Shown here one piece after another: positions 1-11,852 of a DNA stretch of 64,000 nucleotides (position 1 is its first letter; every line of letters starts with the position of its first letter). Origin of the DNA: Adiantum capillus-veneris (lineage: Eukaryota > Streptophyta > Polypodiopsida > Polypodiales > Pteridaceae). The DNA lies in the NCBI GenBank assembly GCA_014529385.2, contig CM043956.1:93671221-93735220 (forward strand), in the 5' to 3' direction. The notes under the pieces are model-generated. The model saw only the letters and a program-made list of their open reading frames with translations, was not told the DNA's origin and did no database searches. Both the position numbers and the translations under genes were made by a program.

Positions 1-497
1 ACCACCCATTCCCATTTCACCCCACTACCATCAAGCTATGTTTCTTGTGTTATTTTTTCATAAGAGCTACTTAATAAGCCGTAAAAATTCTTTCCAATCA
101 CATTTGGCCATTTTCAAAATAGGTGAGACAAGATGTAAAGATACAATTGGATGTGAACCAAATGCAAAGGCTAGTAGGGATAAGCAGGCAACCTTGCTTG
201 ATTGATCTCTTCACTTCAAACATTCCTACTATATTGTGGCCAATGATGCCAACAACTTAAACATGAACACAGGTAGCAAGAGCATATTAAGTTTTAAAAA
301 AAATATTATCAACGTGGGAGAAATTAATGTTATCAAACAAACTAACCTTTTCTCTTGTACATGTGAAACCATTTGATCCCATGGTAGGAAAAAGGGTTAA
401 AAACCTACCTTTTTATTGAGTTCAAAGACATTTTCCTTATCAGCCTACAAAAAAATTACATCCCGATCATGTTTATCATGTGTAAGTAATCTGGTCT

Positions 498-500
<3 letters not shown>
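1..500. other. AT-rich intergenic DNA, no gene seen
   Basis: No reading frame with recognisable protein features, no RNA gene and no terminal repeats were seen. The stretch ends at a (TC)n microsatellite. Confidence 0.5.

Positions 501-569
<69 letters not shown>
501..569. repeat. (TC)n microsatellite
   Basis: About 34 uninterrupted TC units. Open frames across it on either strand encode only Arg-Glu or Ser-Leu runs and are not genes. Confidence 0.97.
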
Positions 570-572
<3 letters not shown>

Positions 573-1625
573 CAAACAAGAAAAATACTTGATCGATTTC
601 AATTTTATTAGTAGGAATCTTTTGAGATTCCAATCGCTCCTCCGGATTAAGCCCACCTTCACCTTATGGCCATGTTACCTTGCACCCCTCATCTCGTGCC
701 CAACATGTCGTCTGACAGTCCCTCACAAGCAAGGAGGATTCCTACCCATTCTTAAACAGCCTATCGCCTTTCTCCCAGGCAGTGTGCGACACACATTTCT
801 CCCAATAATATTCTTCTTTGCTGCATATATCACTAATTCAGTGATGTCCCTATCATCAAGCACTACCACAACACACACACACACACACACACAGATCTCC
901 AAACTCAATCGCCTCCTTCCCCCTTGGGCCGCGTACCTAGATCACTTGTAGTAACCAACGCGCGTTGTCGTGCAGCTCCGCTGCCATGGAGAGAAAAAGA
1001 GTAGAGAAATGCAAGATAAAATTCTTTAAAGCCTACACCTTTAGTGAGCAGTGATCAGGGCTTGTTAACAGGCCAAGCTTAATGATTAATGTATGCCAGA
1101 TGAGGCTTAAAAGGGCCAACATATGCGTTAATGATACCAAAAATGAGTATGCTTGAAGTGAGCACAGATGAAAGATTATGATCGAGATCTGCAGTGCTTG
1201 AAGTGCTCTATCGGCTTGTCTTTACGGCTCGTGGATTGGTGCTACGGTGAAGAAGTTATGGCAGTTCGAAGTTTGAGTCGATTGCAGATCCGTGCCGGAT
1301 TGGGCAACTGTAGCTGAGGTGACAAAGATGAAATGAATGCACGGGCCTGAAGTGCTCACTTTGTGGAGCGCATCGGTCTTTTCAAATCAGCGATCGGATT
1401 TACGGTTGCCAAGATATTGGCCGTTAAAGATTCACCGGGGATCGGCTCCGTACCAGTCCGGTCGGCTCGGTCGCGGTGCCATTTGGGAATTTTGGCCTCC
1501 TCATCAGGTTAGTATGCGCTCTATGTAGTTGAGAAGTGTACGGCTTGGCAGGCAGAGTCCGGTGTCAGTTGTCGGCAATGCTGAGCTGGGTTATTTTGGC
1601 ATTATTCGAGATGTCGGTATGGACA
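570..1625. other. intergenic DNA with an (AC)n tract at 871-893
   Basis: Holds a short (AC)n tract and otherwise unrecognised sequence. The open frames here have no family resemblance and overlap the simple repeats. Confidence 0.5.
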
Positions 1626-1945
1626 ATAAAAATTCACAATGACATTGTTAGTCAAGGACTGCTGAAGAAAGATGTTGTGCTTGCCGATGCTTTAGTTGGT
1701 ATGTACCCCAAATGTGGTGTACTTCTCGTAAAGTACAAAAAAGTGCTTGAAGAGCTTTGTGTACGGAATGTGACCACTTGGAATTCAATGATTGCGGAAA
1801 AATGCCAACACGGTTGCTCATGCTTGGCATTGCCTTGGCCGACATGTGTACCAAACATGATGCCTTTTACTTGTTGCAAAATATTGCATGACCGGCATGT
1901 TTGCCATATATGTATACCAGATGTGGTGCCTTAATGAAGTTTAGG
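1626..1945 (+). pseudogene. pentatricopeptide repeat (PPR) protein fragment
   Basis: The translation from about 1626 reads like plant PPR repeats of the PLS type: an IH-DIV-GLLKKDVVL stretch, then ALVGMYPKCG where intact proteins usually have ALVDMYAKCG, then VLEELCVRNVTTWNSMIAE. A second, more decayed repeat follows and is visible only by changing frame (LADMCTKHDAF, then YVYQMWCL). Intact PPR proteins carry ten or more 35-residue repeats and bind organellar RNA; here only about two to three remain, with no start, targeting peptide or C-terminal domain. This is a dead fragment, probably left by retroposition or carried by a transposon. The family call is confident and the extent is approximate. 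Confidence 0.75.
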
Positions 1946-3299
1946 GACCGGATGACCACCAAGGGACTGGCCGCCCAAGGGAATGGCCAAAAGGCCGCCC
2001 AAGGTCATTGCCTAAGGAGGGTGGCCACCCAACTAAAGATTTTTTGAATGTGAAAGAAAGAAGAGAGAAAAAGAGAGAGGGCAACAACGGCGCCGTCGTT
2101 GCCCCTCTTCAAAACAAAGCTTTAAGAAGTTGTTTTTTTTAATGGGGGGAGAAGGAAGAAGAAAAAAGGTCATGCAAAGTTAGGCCAGGGAGAGAAAAGA
2201 AAGAAGAGAAAGAAGAAGAAGAAAAGAAGAAAGAAGGAAGTAAAGAAAGAAAAGAAGGAGAAGAGAACAAGAGAAGAAGGAGGGGTTTCGCAAGGTAAGT
2301 TCGTTTTCGTCTTCGGTTATGACCATCACGAAGCAAGGATTCTCTCTCGCTCTCGTCCTCGAGGCAAGCAAGCTTTCCTCTCTCCCTCTCGAGCATGAAT
2401 AAGAAGCAAGCAAAGGCGAGAAGAGGATTACAAGTAAAAGCAGAGCTTGGTTAAGAAGCAAGCCAGGTTTGAGAAGAGTCTTGTCGAGGCAAGCAAGCAA
2501 AGAGAAGCTTGTCGAGGTTAAATCGAGCAAGCAAAGCGTGAAGTGATTAAAGCAAATCAAGGTCGAGAAGAGTTTGTCGAGGCTTGAGCAAGCTAAGGCC
2601 TGGTCGAAGCGAGTGCGAAGCATATAGAACGAGAAGTTGCAGCACTGTTGGTTATTATTGAAGCATGATGATTGACACAACGAACTTACACGAGGTTTGC
2701 AGAATCTTGAAAGTAGAAGAGGCACATAAAGTGACACAAGGGATTTTCCATCATCGTAATCAGCTAATGTTTGATTAATCATTCTGTTAAACTCGATGTC
2801 GTTAACGGCCCGATTAATTCTGTAAAGCGGGAGCTTAAACTCCTAGTCAGCAGATGATCCAAGTGACGACGTTGTTAACAGCCCGCCTTGGATAAAGATT
2901 AAGTTGTACTCAAACATATTAATCAATTAATTGATGATTACGGCGATTACCAGAGTTAGTTACATCAATTGTTCTTGTTCTTTCTCTTTCTCGCCTCCCA
3001 CAGCCAGAGGCCCGGTGCCTGCTTGGCTCACGTAGCGAACACATATCCCCCGACAGCGTCACCTCGGCCTTTGACAAACCCCCCCCGGAGACACACACCT
3101 GCTGGCTCCCATGGTGCCTTCCCCTTGCCACTTGTTAGCCATTCCCTTTTCTTTTCAAACCCACAACGGGGATCTCTTGAGATTCTCCCTTTAAAAAAAT
3201 GGTTCCTCCCCTCTTGGGTTTCTTATTTGTCACCTCTAATGGGCTTCCAATAGGCTCAAATGCTAGAAGAATAAACTAGGGTAATGGGCACGCAGAGCA
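1946..3299. other. intergenic DNA, partly purine-rich low complexity
   Basis: 2139-2290 is a GA-rich low-complexity run (many AGAAGA and AAGAAG units). 2395-2610 contains loose AAGCAAGC/GAGGTTAA repeats. The long frames on the minus strand are only the pyrimidine complement of this. No gene or element ends were recognised. Confidence 0.5.
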
Positions 3300-3568
3300 G
3301 AGGAAAACCAATTTCCACTTGAACTTTGCAAGAAAATAGTATAAATATGCTAAAATATAGTTTTATTCGCCAAAAGCGGAATGCTTTTTTTCCATGAAAA
3401 AATAGCCACGCAGGTGTTTGAGCACGCAATCCATCCGCGTGCGTGCCCAAACACCTACGTGGCTATTTTTTCATGGAAAAAAAGCATTCCGATTTTGGCG
3501 AATAAAACTATATTTTAGCATATTTATACTATTTTCTTGCAAAGTTCAAGTGGAAATTGGTTTTCCTC
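3300..3568. repeat. long near-perfect hairpin (foldback), 129-bp arms
   Basis: The left arm 3300-3428 and right arm 3440-3568 are inverted copies of equal length around an 11-nt loop (3429-3439). I count only about three or four mismatches, including CGCCAAAAG against CGCCAAAAT and CAGGTGTTTGAGC against TAGGTGTTTGGGC. The arms are AT-rich and code for nothing, although both strands give the same meaningless open frame. It could be a foldback MITE or a recent inverted duplication. Transcribed, it would give a long double-stranded RNA stem suited to small-RNA production. No target duplication was clear. Confidence 0.9.
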
Positions 3569-3680
3569 CCTTCTCAATTGACTTTTTTGAGGTTCCAACT
3601 AGCTCAAGGCTAAGCCGAGAAAAAAATTTCTGCGTTCATGTGAATCTACACCTACTTTATTATAAAGTTTTTTTCATAGC

Positions 3681-4109
3681 TTGAGCTCACTGTTCGTATG
3701 CGCGCGCGGACGAATAGTGAGCTTGGATAGTGAGCGCGGCTATGGAGGCGAGTACAATATGGCTGTGTATACCTACCACTGCGATACGATAGAGGAGCAA
3801 CATGAGGTGAGCACGGCTATGGAGGCGGGTGGCATCTTTAAGGAGTTTGTGGGTCGAGATGTTGCGCTTCTCACATCTAGGGCTAAGTGGTTGCTCAACA
3901 TAAGAATTGTTAAAGCTCTTGTTTATTGCAATGATCTATCAGGTACGCGAGTAAAGGCAAACGATCTTAGAGCTGGTTCAGCCTTGATTTTGGCAGGCAT
4001 GGCAGCAGAGGGTGTTTCCATTATAGAGGGGGCAAGCCATGTGGACCGAGGCTATGAAAGATTTGATGAGAAGCTTAGAATGTTAGGAGCTAATATAGAG
4101 AGATTATAG
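3681..4109 (+). pseudogene. MurA-like (UDP-N-acetylglucosamine 1-carboxyvinyltransferase) C-terminal fragment
   Basis: The last 55 or so residues closely resemble the MurA C-terminus: [20 protein letters not shown], then [10 protein letters not shown], then [13 protein letters not shown] and MLGANIERL. MurA catalyses the first committed step of peptidoglycan synthesis. In plants where it is kept, the pathway is linked to the plastid envelope and plastid division. Intact MurA has about 420 residues and two similar domains; only the end of the second domain is here. The first 70 or so residues of the frame ([14 protein letters not shown]...) do not look like MurA. No intron or upstream exon was found, so this is a truncated retained or retroposed copy, unless exons lie beyond what I can recognise. 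The family call is strong from motif order; function is unlikely. Confidence 0.75.
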
Positions 4110-4964
4110 TACGTCTCATCGATGGTCAGATATTTTGGGTAACATGTAGCAATTTCAGAGGTTCAAGAAGCAACAGCTGCGAAGAGGTTTTCTGTTAGTA
4201 GACCTCTTAAGTGTCAAAATCTAACTCGAGTTGCTATTTGGGTGCTCTTGGCATTAATTTCTTCCAAATTTTGGCAAGCCATTACATTGCATTTTTCCTC
4301 TGGAAAGCCATCAATAAGTCTGTATAAAACTGGTTATTTTTCGAAAAGCCATTAAATGATGATGTTTCAAGAATCAGCTATTGCGGTAGTACTGATGAGG
4401 TACAAAATTTGAGGAGTTTGCTGGAAACAGTTTTATGTTGTGCCAAGAATGTACAGTATCAAGGCGAGTCAGAGTCAAGGGTGGACATTCAAAATTCTAA
4501 TTTCTTTTCATGTAAACAATTGAAATCTTGTTGAGGTTTTAGTTTGTCAATTGGTTCTTTTGTTTCACAGCCTTACATACGCACTTGACTTGATTTCCCT
4601 TTCATTTTAAATGTTTTAGCGTGCCAACCACTTAGCATGTTTTAGAATGTTTCAGACCTCGGATGCCTCTATGTTGTATGATGGGTGCGCCTCCTTTCCA
4701 TTTGATCTCAAAGGGCTTTTTTTACCTTCGAATTCTATTCTCACTCCTCCTGCCTCTAAAGTGATTAGGTAAGCTCTTAATTGTTGCGATCTTAGATTTA
4801 AGCTCTATGCTCAACTTTGATGCTAAGTTGTATGGAATCCTAATTCAGGTCATTTTTAAATCACGCCACTTCCACAAGAAGATTTAGAGATATTCTCATG
4901 TAGGAAAATGGAGTCTTTTTCATTGTTTTTCATACAATCCATAACATTATGAGCTTTTGCTCAA
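4110..4964. other. unrecognised intergenic DNA
   Basis: Several short frames, interrupted by stops, lie behind the MurA-like fragment. I could not assign them to any family. Confidence 0.4.
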
Positions 4965-5058
4965 GAGGCACCACATATCTAGCTAGGTACGATTGGGGAC
5001 AGGGGACCACCGCAAGTCCCCACCCTCCAATCATACCTAGCTAGGTATGCAGTGCCTC
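4965..5058. repeat. 94-bp foldback hairpin
   Basis: GAGGCAC at 4965 and GTGCCTC at 5052-5058 bound an inverted repeat with arms of about 32 bp, including CTAGCTAGGTACGATTGG against CCAATCATACCTAGCTAG. The few mismatches are all C/T or A/G changes, so much of the stem stays paired as G-U on one RNA strand. The loop side is GC-rich and itself contains GGGGAC/GTCCCC. It could be a small foldback MITE or a microRNA-like hairpin. No target duplication was recognised. Confidence 0.75.
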
Positions 5059-5736
5059 CCTTTAGAAGCTGATGATCTTGAGGTAAGTCACAATGTGGGA
5101 ATTATTGTGAGACTTTGTCCAAAACTTCTCGTGAGAGGGAAGAGGAGGTGATGAGGTTTTTAGAAATGCTTGATGACCCTCCAAACTTACACTGGAAGAC
5201 ACAAACTCTTTAAATTTTATATGAACATTATTAGCCAGTGAAAATAAGAAAAACCTCCATGTGAAAATTTTTAGATAAAATTTGATCTATTTGAAGGTCT
5301 TTACACTTAATTTTGTTTGTATTCTCACCTTTGAATTTAAAATTCACAAGATAGTTTTGAAATTTATAGGTGGTACCGGGAAAAATGCATCTTAAGTTAC
5401 AATCGGGTCGCTTTGAAATTGAAAATTTCCGCTTGAGAGTAAGAGGAAGAGAAAATTTGCGTTTGGATTTTGAGAAAAATAGTGTAAAAATATATGAAAT
5501 TAGGTCTTTACTTTTTTAAATTATCCTTTTGGAGAACTTAGGAAAAGAAATTAAAGGTGTTTCCAAACACGGTTTGTAAGACATTTGAACTATTTTCTAG
5601 ACCTAAATGCAATAGATGCATAATAAACCTTTTCGAAGTCTACCACGTCTCACTCTAGTCAACCTCAACTGCTCCTACCAACAACCTCATTTGACTAGCA
5701 GATACCAAAGTCGACGATGCGGAAGCGTCGAGACCC

Positions 5737-5785
<49 letters not shown>

Positions 5786-8542
5786 TCCTAAACCAATCAA
5801 CCTTGGCAATGAAAAACTGAGTGTGTGATACAATGTAGGCAAGAGGTTGCATATATAGCAACCACAGTAAATTGCCATACTGGCTAGACTTTGACAAATA
5901 AGTAAAATAAATACCTAAAGGCCAAAAATAAATAATGGGATCACATTGGGTAGTTCACTTGAGATGCCAGAACTCTAACACCCTTCTGTAGCTCATAGAG
6001 GACATAAATAGTAAGACCAAGCTAATGAAGAAGCTATCATGGATACTCTAGCATCACCGGTCGTGCTAGATACTCCTCCGATTTGCTACCCTCAACTTTG
6101 TACCTTAGAAGAACTCCATCTTGAGCATCGGTTGTCTTTTAGAAAGATGAAACCTATAGACCACACTAAATCCAAGAATCCCCATTCGTGAATTGTGAAC
6201 ACATCATGTCCAAAAATAATTCTCCAAGATAATGAACCATGTAACACATTTTGTCTATGATCCGACCAACAACAATGGATGTGCCTACCGGATGCATGTG
6301 CCTTGAACTCCAACCTTTGTGTTCAAACAATAGTGCCTAGGTCATAATGAGTGGGATGCAACAATATTGAATAGCTTCGAGAGAAATTGTGATGAATCGA
6401 AGCTCTTAACATGCCATGTGTCACAATTAGAGGCTTATCGATTCTACAACATTTGTTTTGGTGGCTTGATATCTGAGTTCAGAGTAAAATAGTTCAAATT
6501 GGAGGATCCAAAGTTCTTATTTATAGTTACATACAATGCTCATAATTTTTTGTTTGGATTTAGCTACTTCAATAGAGTTTTCTTAGTTATAATGTAACTA
6601 AATAAAAATTTAAAAAATGACTAGGATTATCCTTAAAAAAGAAGCGATGCCATCTTTGAAGTTTGATGCTTGTGGCAATTAGGTGCCTACATGTTCCACT
6701 TTGTAGCGTAAATACCCAATCAAAGATAGAAATATCCGTGACCCATAATACAACAAGCAAAAATACCCAAAAACAAGGAAAATGCCTATCATATATCAAC
6801 CCTAGTCATATATACTTGAAAAGCTTGTAACCTTCAAAATCTTCATAGGGTGAAGGGGAGCCATGAACACATGACGGACACATTTTCTCTATGCTACTCC
6901 TTTTTTAGCATTGATAGGTGCGAGGATAAAGAGGTTTCTATAACATAAGGCTTGATGGGATCAACAATTTATAGACTGGGAACAACAACAATAATTGTGC
7001 TAAAGTGTATCTAAAGCAAGGACTAGTGGTTAAAGTGCAATCCTTAGAGGCAAATTTACTATATTCAATAGCTTTATAGTTTGAAATTCAATTCTTGGTG
7101 GAGACTTGAGAGAGAGAGAGAGAGAGAGAGAGGGATGGGGATGCACTTCAAGGGTTTCTTTCTAGATTAAGTGTATGGACTAGCATATAGAAGGATAAGC
7201 AAGCAAGGGTTGGCAAAAGAAATCTCTAGATTTTTTTTTTATTGGGTCAAAATATAGGACATCTTCCCAAATATAGGACATCTTCCTAGAAAAGACACTC
7301 ATTTTATACCAGAGAAAAGACACTCGTGTATAAAAAACAAGTACATAAAAAGATGATTTTGTGGGATAGAATCCAAAAACATTCTATTGAATATAACTTT
7401 GCATGCAGCTTAAAACATCAATATGAACTAAAAGAATGTCAAAAGGATGTACATTTGGGAGAATTCTTGTGTGTACAATAAGCCCAATTGAGCACATAAT
7501 TGAAAAAGATCTAAATTTGTGCCAAAAGCTCTAAATTAAAAGCTTACAAAATTATTATCCCCTATTGGTAAGACCACCCTATAATCAAAGCACCAATGTA
7601 ATCAATATATACACAAAACGTGCTTCCATGGTATAGATGCACCTAGCATGGATTAAACCATGGGCACCCACGTGCACCATCATCAGATTCCTCCAAATTC
7701 TCAAAGCAAGGAAATTAATGCATTAGAGATGAGGCCCTAACAAAGTTCCCAGAAGAAGATGATGATTACATCTATAAGTGTTTAGACACTATCCCCAACC
7801 ATATAGTTTGGAGGTAAGACCTGCACTATTTTTGCACCAAATTTGATATTTATGAGCCCTGTGTAGTTACCTCCGATGCAACCCACGTTAGAGTCCTTGA
7901 TCAAAATCCATGCTCTATCGTGTAAGCTTCAGCTTATGGGGGTGTTTGTTGATGTGAGCTTTACACTCATGGTGAGAACATATCCTTAAGTCAAGCATGC
8001 ACCATTTAAGTTCACACATGCTACACATTCCCTAAACACATGCTACTCACTTGATAGCCACATGCTACTTGTGGTAGCTCACACGACCCTTTCCATTTCC
8101 ACTTGTGGTGCATATCCATCAAATCATTGATTGCACTTCTCCACATTGAGCCTGTAAATGGCCAATATCCAAGGCTTGTAGCTCACTCTCTCCAATTCCA
8201 GTCAATCAAGCAAATTTATTTTCATTCTATATTGTGTATTGTTCTCACTCTCTAGTCTACTCCTAATTATCTATTAGATATGGTGCAACCATGAATGTCT
8301 CATTGGTCAATCCACCATAGAAACTACACCTTTGAAGTTGATCATTTTGGCAAGTGGCCACTTTTTCCTTCTATAGCATGGAGGGCCAACAATGCCCATA
8401 TATCCCACTACATCATCTTTCTCTCAATCTACAATATCTTTCCATCACTCCTTGTTGCTAGCCAACTTTTCATGTTTCAAAAGAGTTTTTTCTTGTTGAC
8501 ACGAGTCCCCTCAGTGTTACCATATATTTGTGGTAGTGATGT
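5059..8542. other. unrecognised AT-rich intergenic DNA with two (GA)n tracts
   Basis: (GA)n tracts lie at 5739-5783 and 7109-7132. Minus-strand frames at 6092-6313 and 6587-6799 have normal-looking amino-acid composition but no motif I can name; they may be eroded retroelement coding sequence. I see no other gene. Confidence 0.4.
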
Positions 8543-8822
8543 TGATGGCCAGCTTTCGAAGCCGCGGCCGCGAGAACCAACCCCACTCAGGGAGGGAGCT
8601 TAATAATAAGCAACAAAGAAAAAAAACGTTTTTTTAAGCTGCATATGCCGCCACCACCCATCCCATGCTCATGCTCGCCAACAATGGGCCGCCCCTTCCT
8701 TGGCATCACCTGCCCCCCTCTCCTCCATTATCAACCTCTCCCTCCTTGATTATCATATGCAACCAAAAACCCTCTCTCTTCCTCTTGTTTGTCAACCTAC
8801 AGGGGGCCGCCATGCATGGGAC

Positions 8823-8877
<55 letters not shown>

Positions 8878-8967
8878 ACTATATGGAAGACAGTATGTGA
8901 CAACAACCCGTGATATTATGCACACACACACACATTATTCACACACACATACATACACATGCTCCCT

Positions 8968-9022
<55 letters not shown>

Positions 9023-9177
9023 AAGTGTGCTATATTAGTGTTACTTTAATCACTGATGTCCGTATCCTAACCGCTAACAGCTAGGTGGTGCCCCCTGTTC
9101 ACTTCTCGGGACAAGTTCGGCGTGTACGGTCCTGTCGTTGAGGCCGTTGGGGTCCATTTTGCACTTTGCACTTGTCA
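8543..9177 (+). repeat. 5' LTR of Gypsy element 1
   Basis: It starts TGATGGCC, matching the start of the 3' LTR at 15932, and ends in CA just before TTTGGTGCCCCC. It carries internal (CT)n(CA)n at about 8825-8879, a second CA-rich stretch and (CT)n at about 8974-9018, which have probably lengthened it. Confidence 0.75.
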
Positions 9178-9179
9178 TT

Positions 9180-9197
9180 TGGTGCCCCCACTGAGGA
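9180..9197 (+). promoter_or_regulatory. candidate primer-binding site, Gypsy element 1
   Basis: TGGTGCCCCCACTGAGGA begins with TGG (the complement of a tRNA CCA end) two bases after the LTR end. The same 18-mer lies directly behind the 5' LTR of Gypsy element 2, and with one change behind that of element 3. The matching tRNA was not identified. Confidence 0.65.
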
Positions 9198-10551
9198 GGG
9201 CTTCTCAAAAACCTTCAGTTTGCAATGCTGAAACAATGCGCGTCATCAACCATGGACAAATGGCTGCGAGAATTATCCAATTGGAGAATGGAGGAGGAGG
9301 AGATTGAAGAAGCACGAACCCCCTTCATCAAAGTGCTGCTGTCGGAATATACCGTCATAAACATCCACGAGGTAAGTTCTTCGTCTCGCATCTCTCGCTC
9401 TAATTTCAAATCAAGAGCCACCCAAGGGAGGGCTGCATGTTGCTCTCATTCTTGTCACCCACCGCACTCTATCAATGAGTGCCGTCAACGAAGGTAAAGA
9501 AGAAGCGGAAATCTTCTACATTGACGTCCATCGCGAAGAGGTCATCCATATCAAGAAAGGAAAAAGGTTGGTAAGTCCTCTCTTTCCCAAGGAATCTGCA
9601 AGTAAAGGTATAGCCTCTACTCCTAAGTGGCCCAAGGGGTTGCTCGGGCGAAAGGAAAGGGAGGTCTAGGCCAATCCTAAGTCACATGACCCCAAGGAAG
9701 AAGAAACACCTTGGCATGTGAGTGCTTTGAGTTAGGAAAGCAAAATCGTGCTAATCTTCCAAAAAGAAGGCCAGCCGAAGCAAAGCAGCGGAAGGTCGCC
9801 TATCGATTTGCATGGTGCATGTGAGTGATGCCAGTTCACTTTGACAACCCCAAAGTAGAAGTAGTAAGGAGGTTCCCATGCCCTAGAGAGGAGTGGTTTG
9901 GCTACTGTCCTTGCTTCTTTGGAGGGTGAGTAGAGGGTCTTCCTTCTCTCCGCGTACAACTCATCCTGAAGACACTATCTACCACGGGTGAAACCCAGTG
10001 GGTCAGAGACGAGTTACAACTAAATGGTGTGGAGTTCATGCAACAAGCCAACTACGGTAACTACTTGCAATTGCTACTAGCTAAAAGGCTAGGAGTGGTC
10101 AAACACGTCCCCATCACTCCGTACGTGCTGAGTGACGAAGGGAAGGTGGAGTCTATGAAGGGCTTTGACCTCCTGTGGATGTGCCAATTTGTCAACACCG
10201 GCATGGTAAGGGTGTAAGTAAGTACTCTACACTCTGTGCATCATGGATAATGGACCAACCACCTTTCCGTTCAGGCTTCTGCAACACATGTACGTAAATA
10301 TATATGTAGATAGGAAAATCTTCTATCAACAGAAGATTGTGTATTTGTTTGGTGTTGCGGTGCTAGGAGAGATCCTTAGCTCCCCAAACCCTATTATCCT
10401 CCCCGTGCTGGATTACCATCACTCTTTCAATGTTTCCATTTTCATCGTGTTCTGATCTATCCACCCAACTATGTAAGAAAGCCGCTATAAGCCGTTAAGT
10501 CATTTGTGTTTAAGAAAAAAAAAGTTCGAAAGAAATCATGTTTTTTTTGCA
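9198..10551 (+). other. leader region between PBS and gag of Gypsy element 1
   Basis: Broken open frames (9225-9497, 9475-9669, 10029-10217) lie in the element's sense strand. One has an acidic stretch (MEEEEIEEARTPF) and another contains YGNYLQLLLAKRLGVVKHVP. Some Tat-lineage elements carry an extra ORF before gag, so these may be its remains, but I recognise no domain. Confidence 0.4.
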
Positions 10552-11089
10552 ATGGCAAATGTTTCTTTCCCAACCTTCATGGGTAAGGTGGGGGAAGATG
10601 CTTTAGACTTCTTGGATAACCTTGAAATAGCGTGTGTCATCTTTGGAGGGATGACGATGCTTCACGTCTGCGCATTTTTCCACTGCTAATGAAAATGGAA
10701 GCAAGATCATGGTACAACGCCTTGGTGCAAGCCACCAACGAGAGGTGGGATGTGCTAAGAGTAGCATTCCTAAGGTGTTTTGGAGAAGGCACCACATCCA
10801 AGAAGCTATGGCAATTGCTGATGGAGTTGAAGCAAGAAAGTATGGCTGAGTATGCAGCATACAAATCAAAGTTTGTGGATCTATGGAGACGATGGGTTGC
10901 ATCGTTGAGGGAGGGTGAAGGGTCACCCAATTTCCTAAAGAAAGACCAGCTTGTGGCTGGTTTATGGCCAATTCTTAAAGAGAAGGTGAAGGGAAGGTTT
11001 CCTGCTACATATGAGGTAGCAGTTGAAGTAGCCCACCTTAAAGATAAGAAGTTGCATCTACAAGCCAGAACTACCGAGGAAGAGGAATA
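10552..11089 (+). pseudogene. gag: gag polyprotein, Gypsy element 1
   Basis: The chosen start MANVSFPTFMGKVGEDALDF fits the usual opening of plant Gypsy gag. Near 10640 the frame shifts, after which the retrotransposon gag domain continues (LMKMEARSWYNAL, later FVDLWRRWVASL, then KDQLVAGLWPILKEKVKG). Gag forms the virus-like particle. Beyond the stop at 11089 a zinc-knuckle remnant (CYNCGEDGH) lies around 11290-11330, where the third cysteine position is now tyrosine. Frameshift, stop and lost zinc ligand show the gene is dead. Confidence 0.8.
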
Positions 11090-11852
11090 GGGAAGGGCCC
11101 AACCACACCTAGTTGCATCTGCAGTAGCCGTCCAGAGGAGCCTAGCCATGGGAACCGGTTGAAGATCAAGAAGACCTGCTCAACCGAATCACCAACCAGC
11201 TAAAGAATCTTTCAGTACATCTGGTGCAGCAAGGGCATGCACCTGTTAGAAAACCAGAGCAAGGAAGAGGGAAGCAAAGCTAGAATCAAGACTACCATTG
11301 TTACAATTGTGGAGAGGACGGCCATGTCATGTACTACTATCCTCATCCAAGAAGGCAGAACTTCAATAGAGGAGGAAGATAGAATCAGATCTCTCCACCA
11401 GGGGCGATAGCGCCACCACCTAGGCAACTAGGGACGATTACATCAGTCCAAATCCTTTGACCACCCGTACAACCACCCACCACCACCACAACCTCTCATT
11501 CCACAGCTACCTCCACCACCCTGGAAACCAAACAGTAAGTGTCATTAGCCTTGAAGCTAAGGAAAATGCAAAGGTAGAAGAGCGTGTCAAAGATAAGGAC
11601 AAAGGAAAAGGAAAAGTAGAAGAGGTGGATGCCATGGGAGTGAAGCCTGCCAGGCACGAAGAGGCCTCTCAAAGGGAGGACAAGATGAGAGGAAAAGGCG
11701 AGTCTAGAAAGCAAGCATCTAAGCCTCTGTGGAAGATCGACATTTTGGATTTTTCACTGGGGGAGTATGTTAAACCATATGAACTAGTTCAAGATGTATT
11801 AATGTAGGGTCCCAAGATAACCTGGACCCAATTACTCCATCTTGCACCAAGG

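Noticed and set aside
456-951. Open frames across (TC)n and (AC)n tracts
   Set aside because: They encode only dipeptide runs produced by the microsatellites.
1337-1934. An intact PPR gene
   Set aside because: Only two or three degraded repeats remain and frames change between them.
2180-2782. A 200-residue minus-strand protein
   Set aside because: It is Ser/Leu/Phe-rich, mirrors a purine-rich low-complexity stretch and has no motif.
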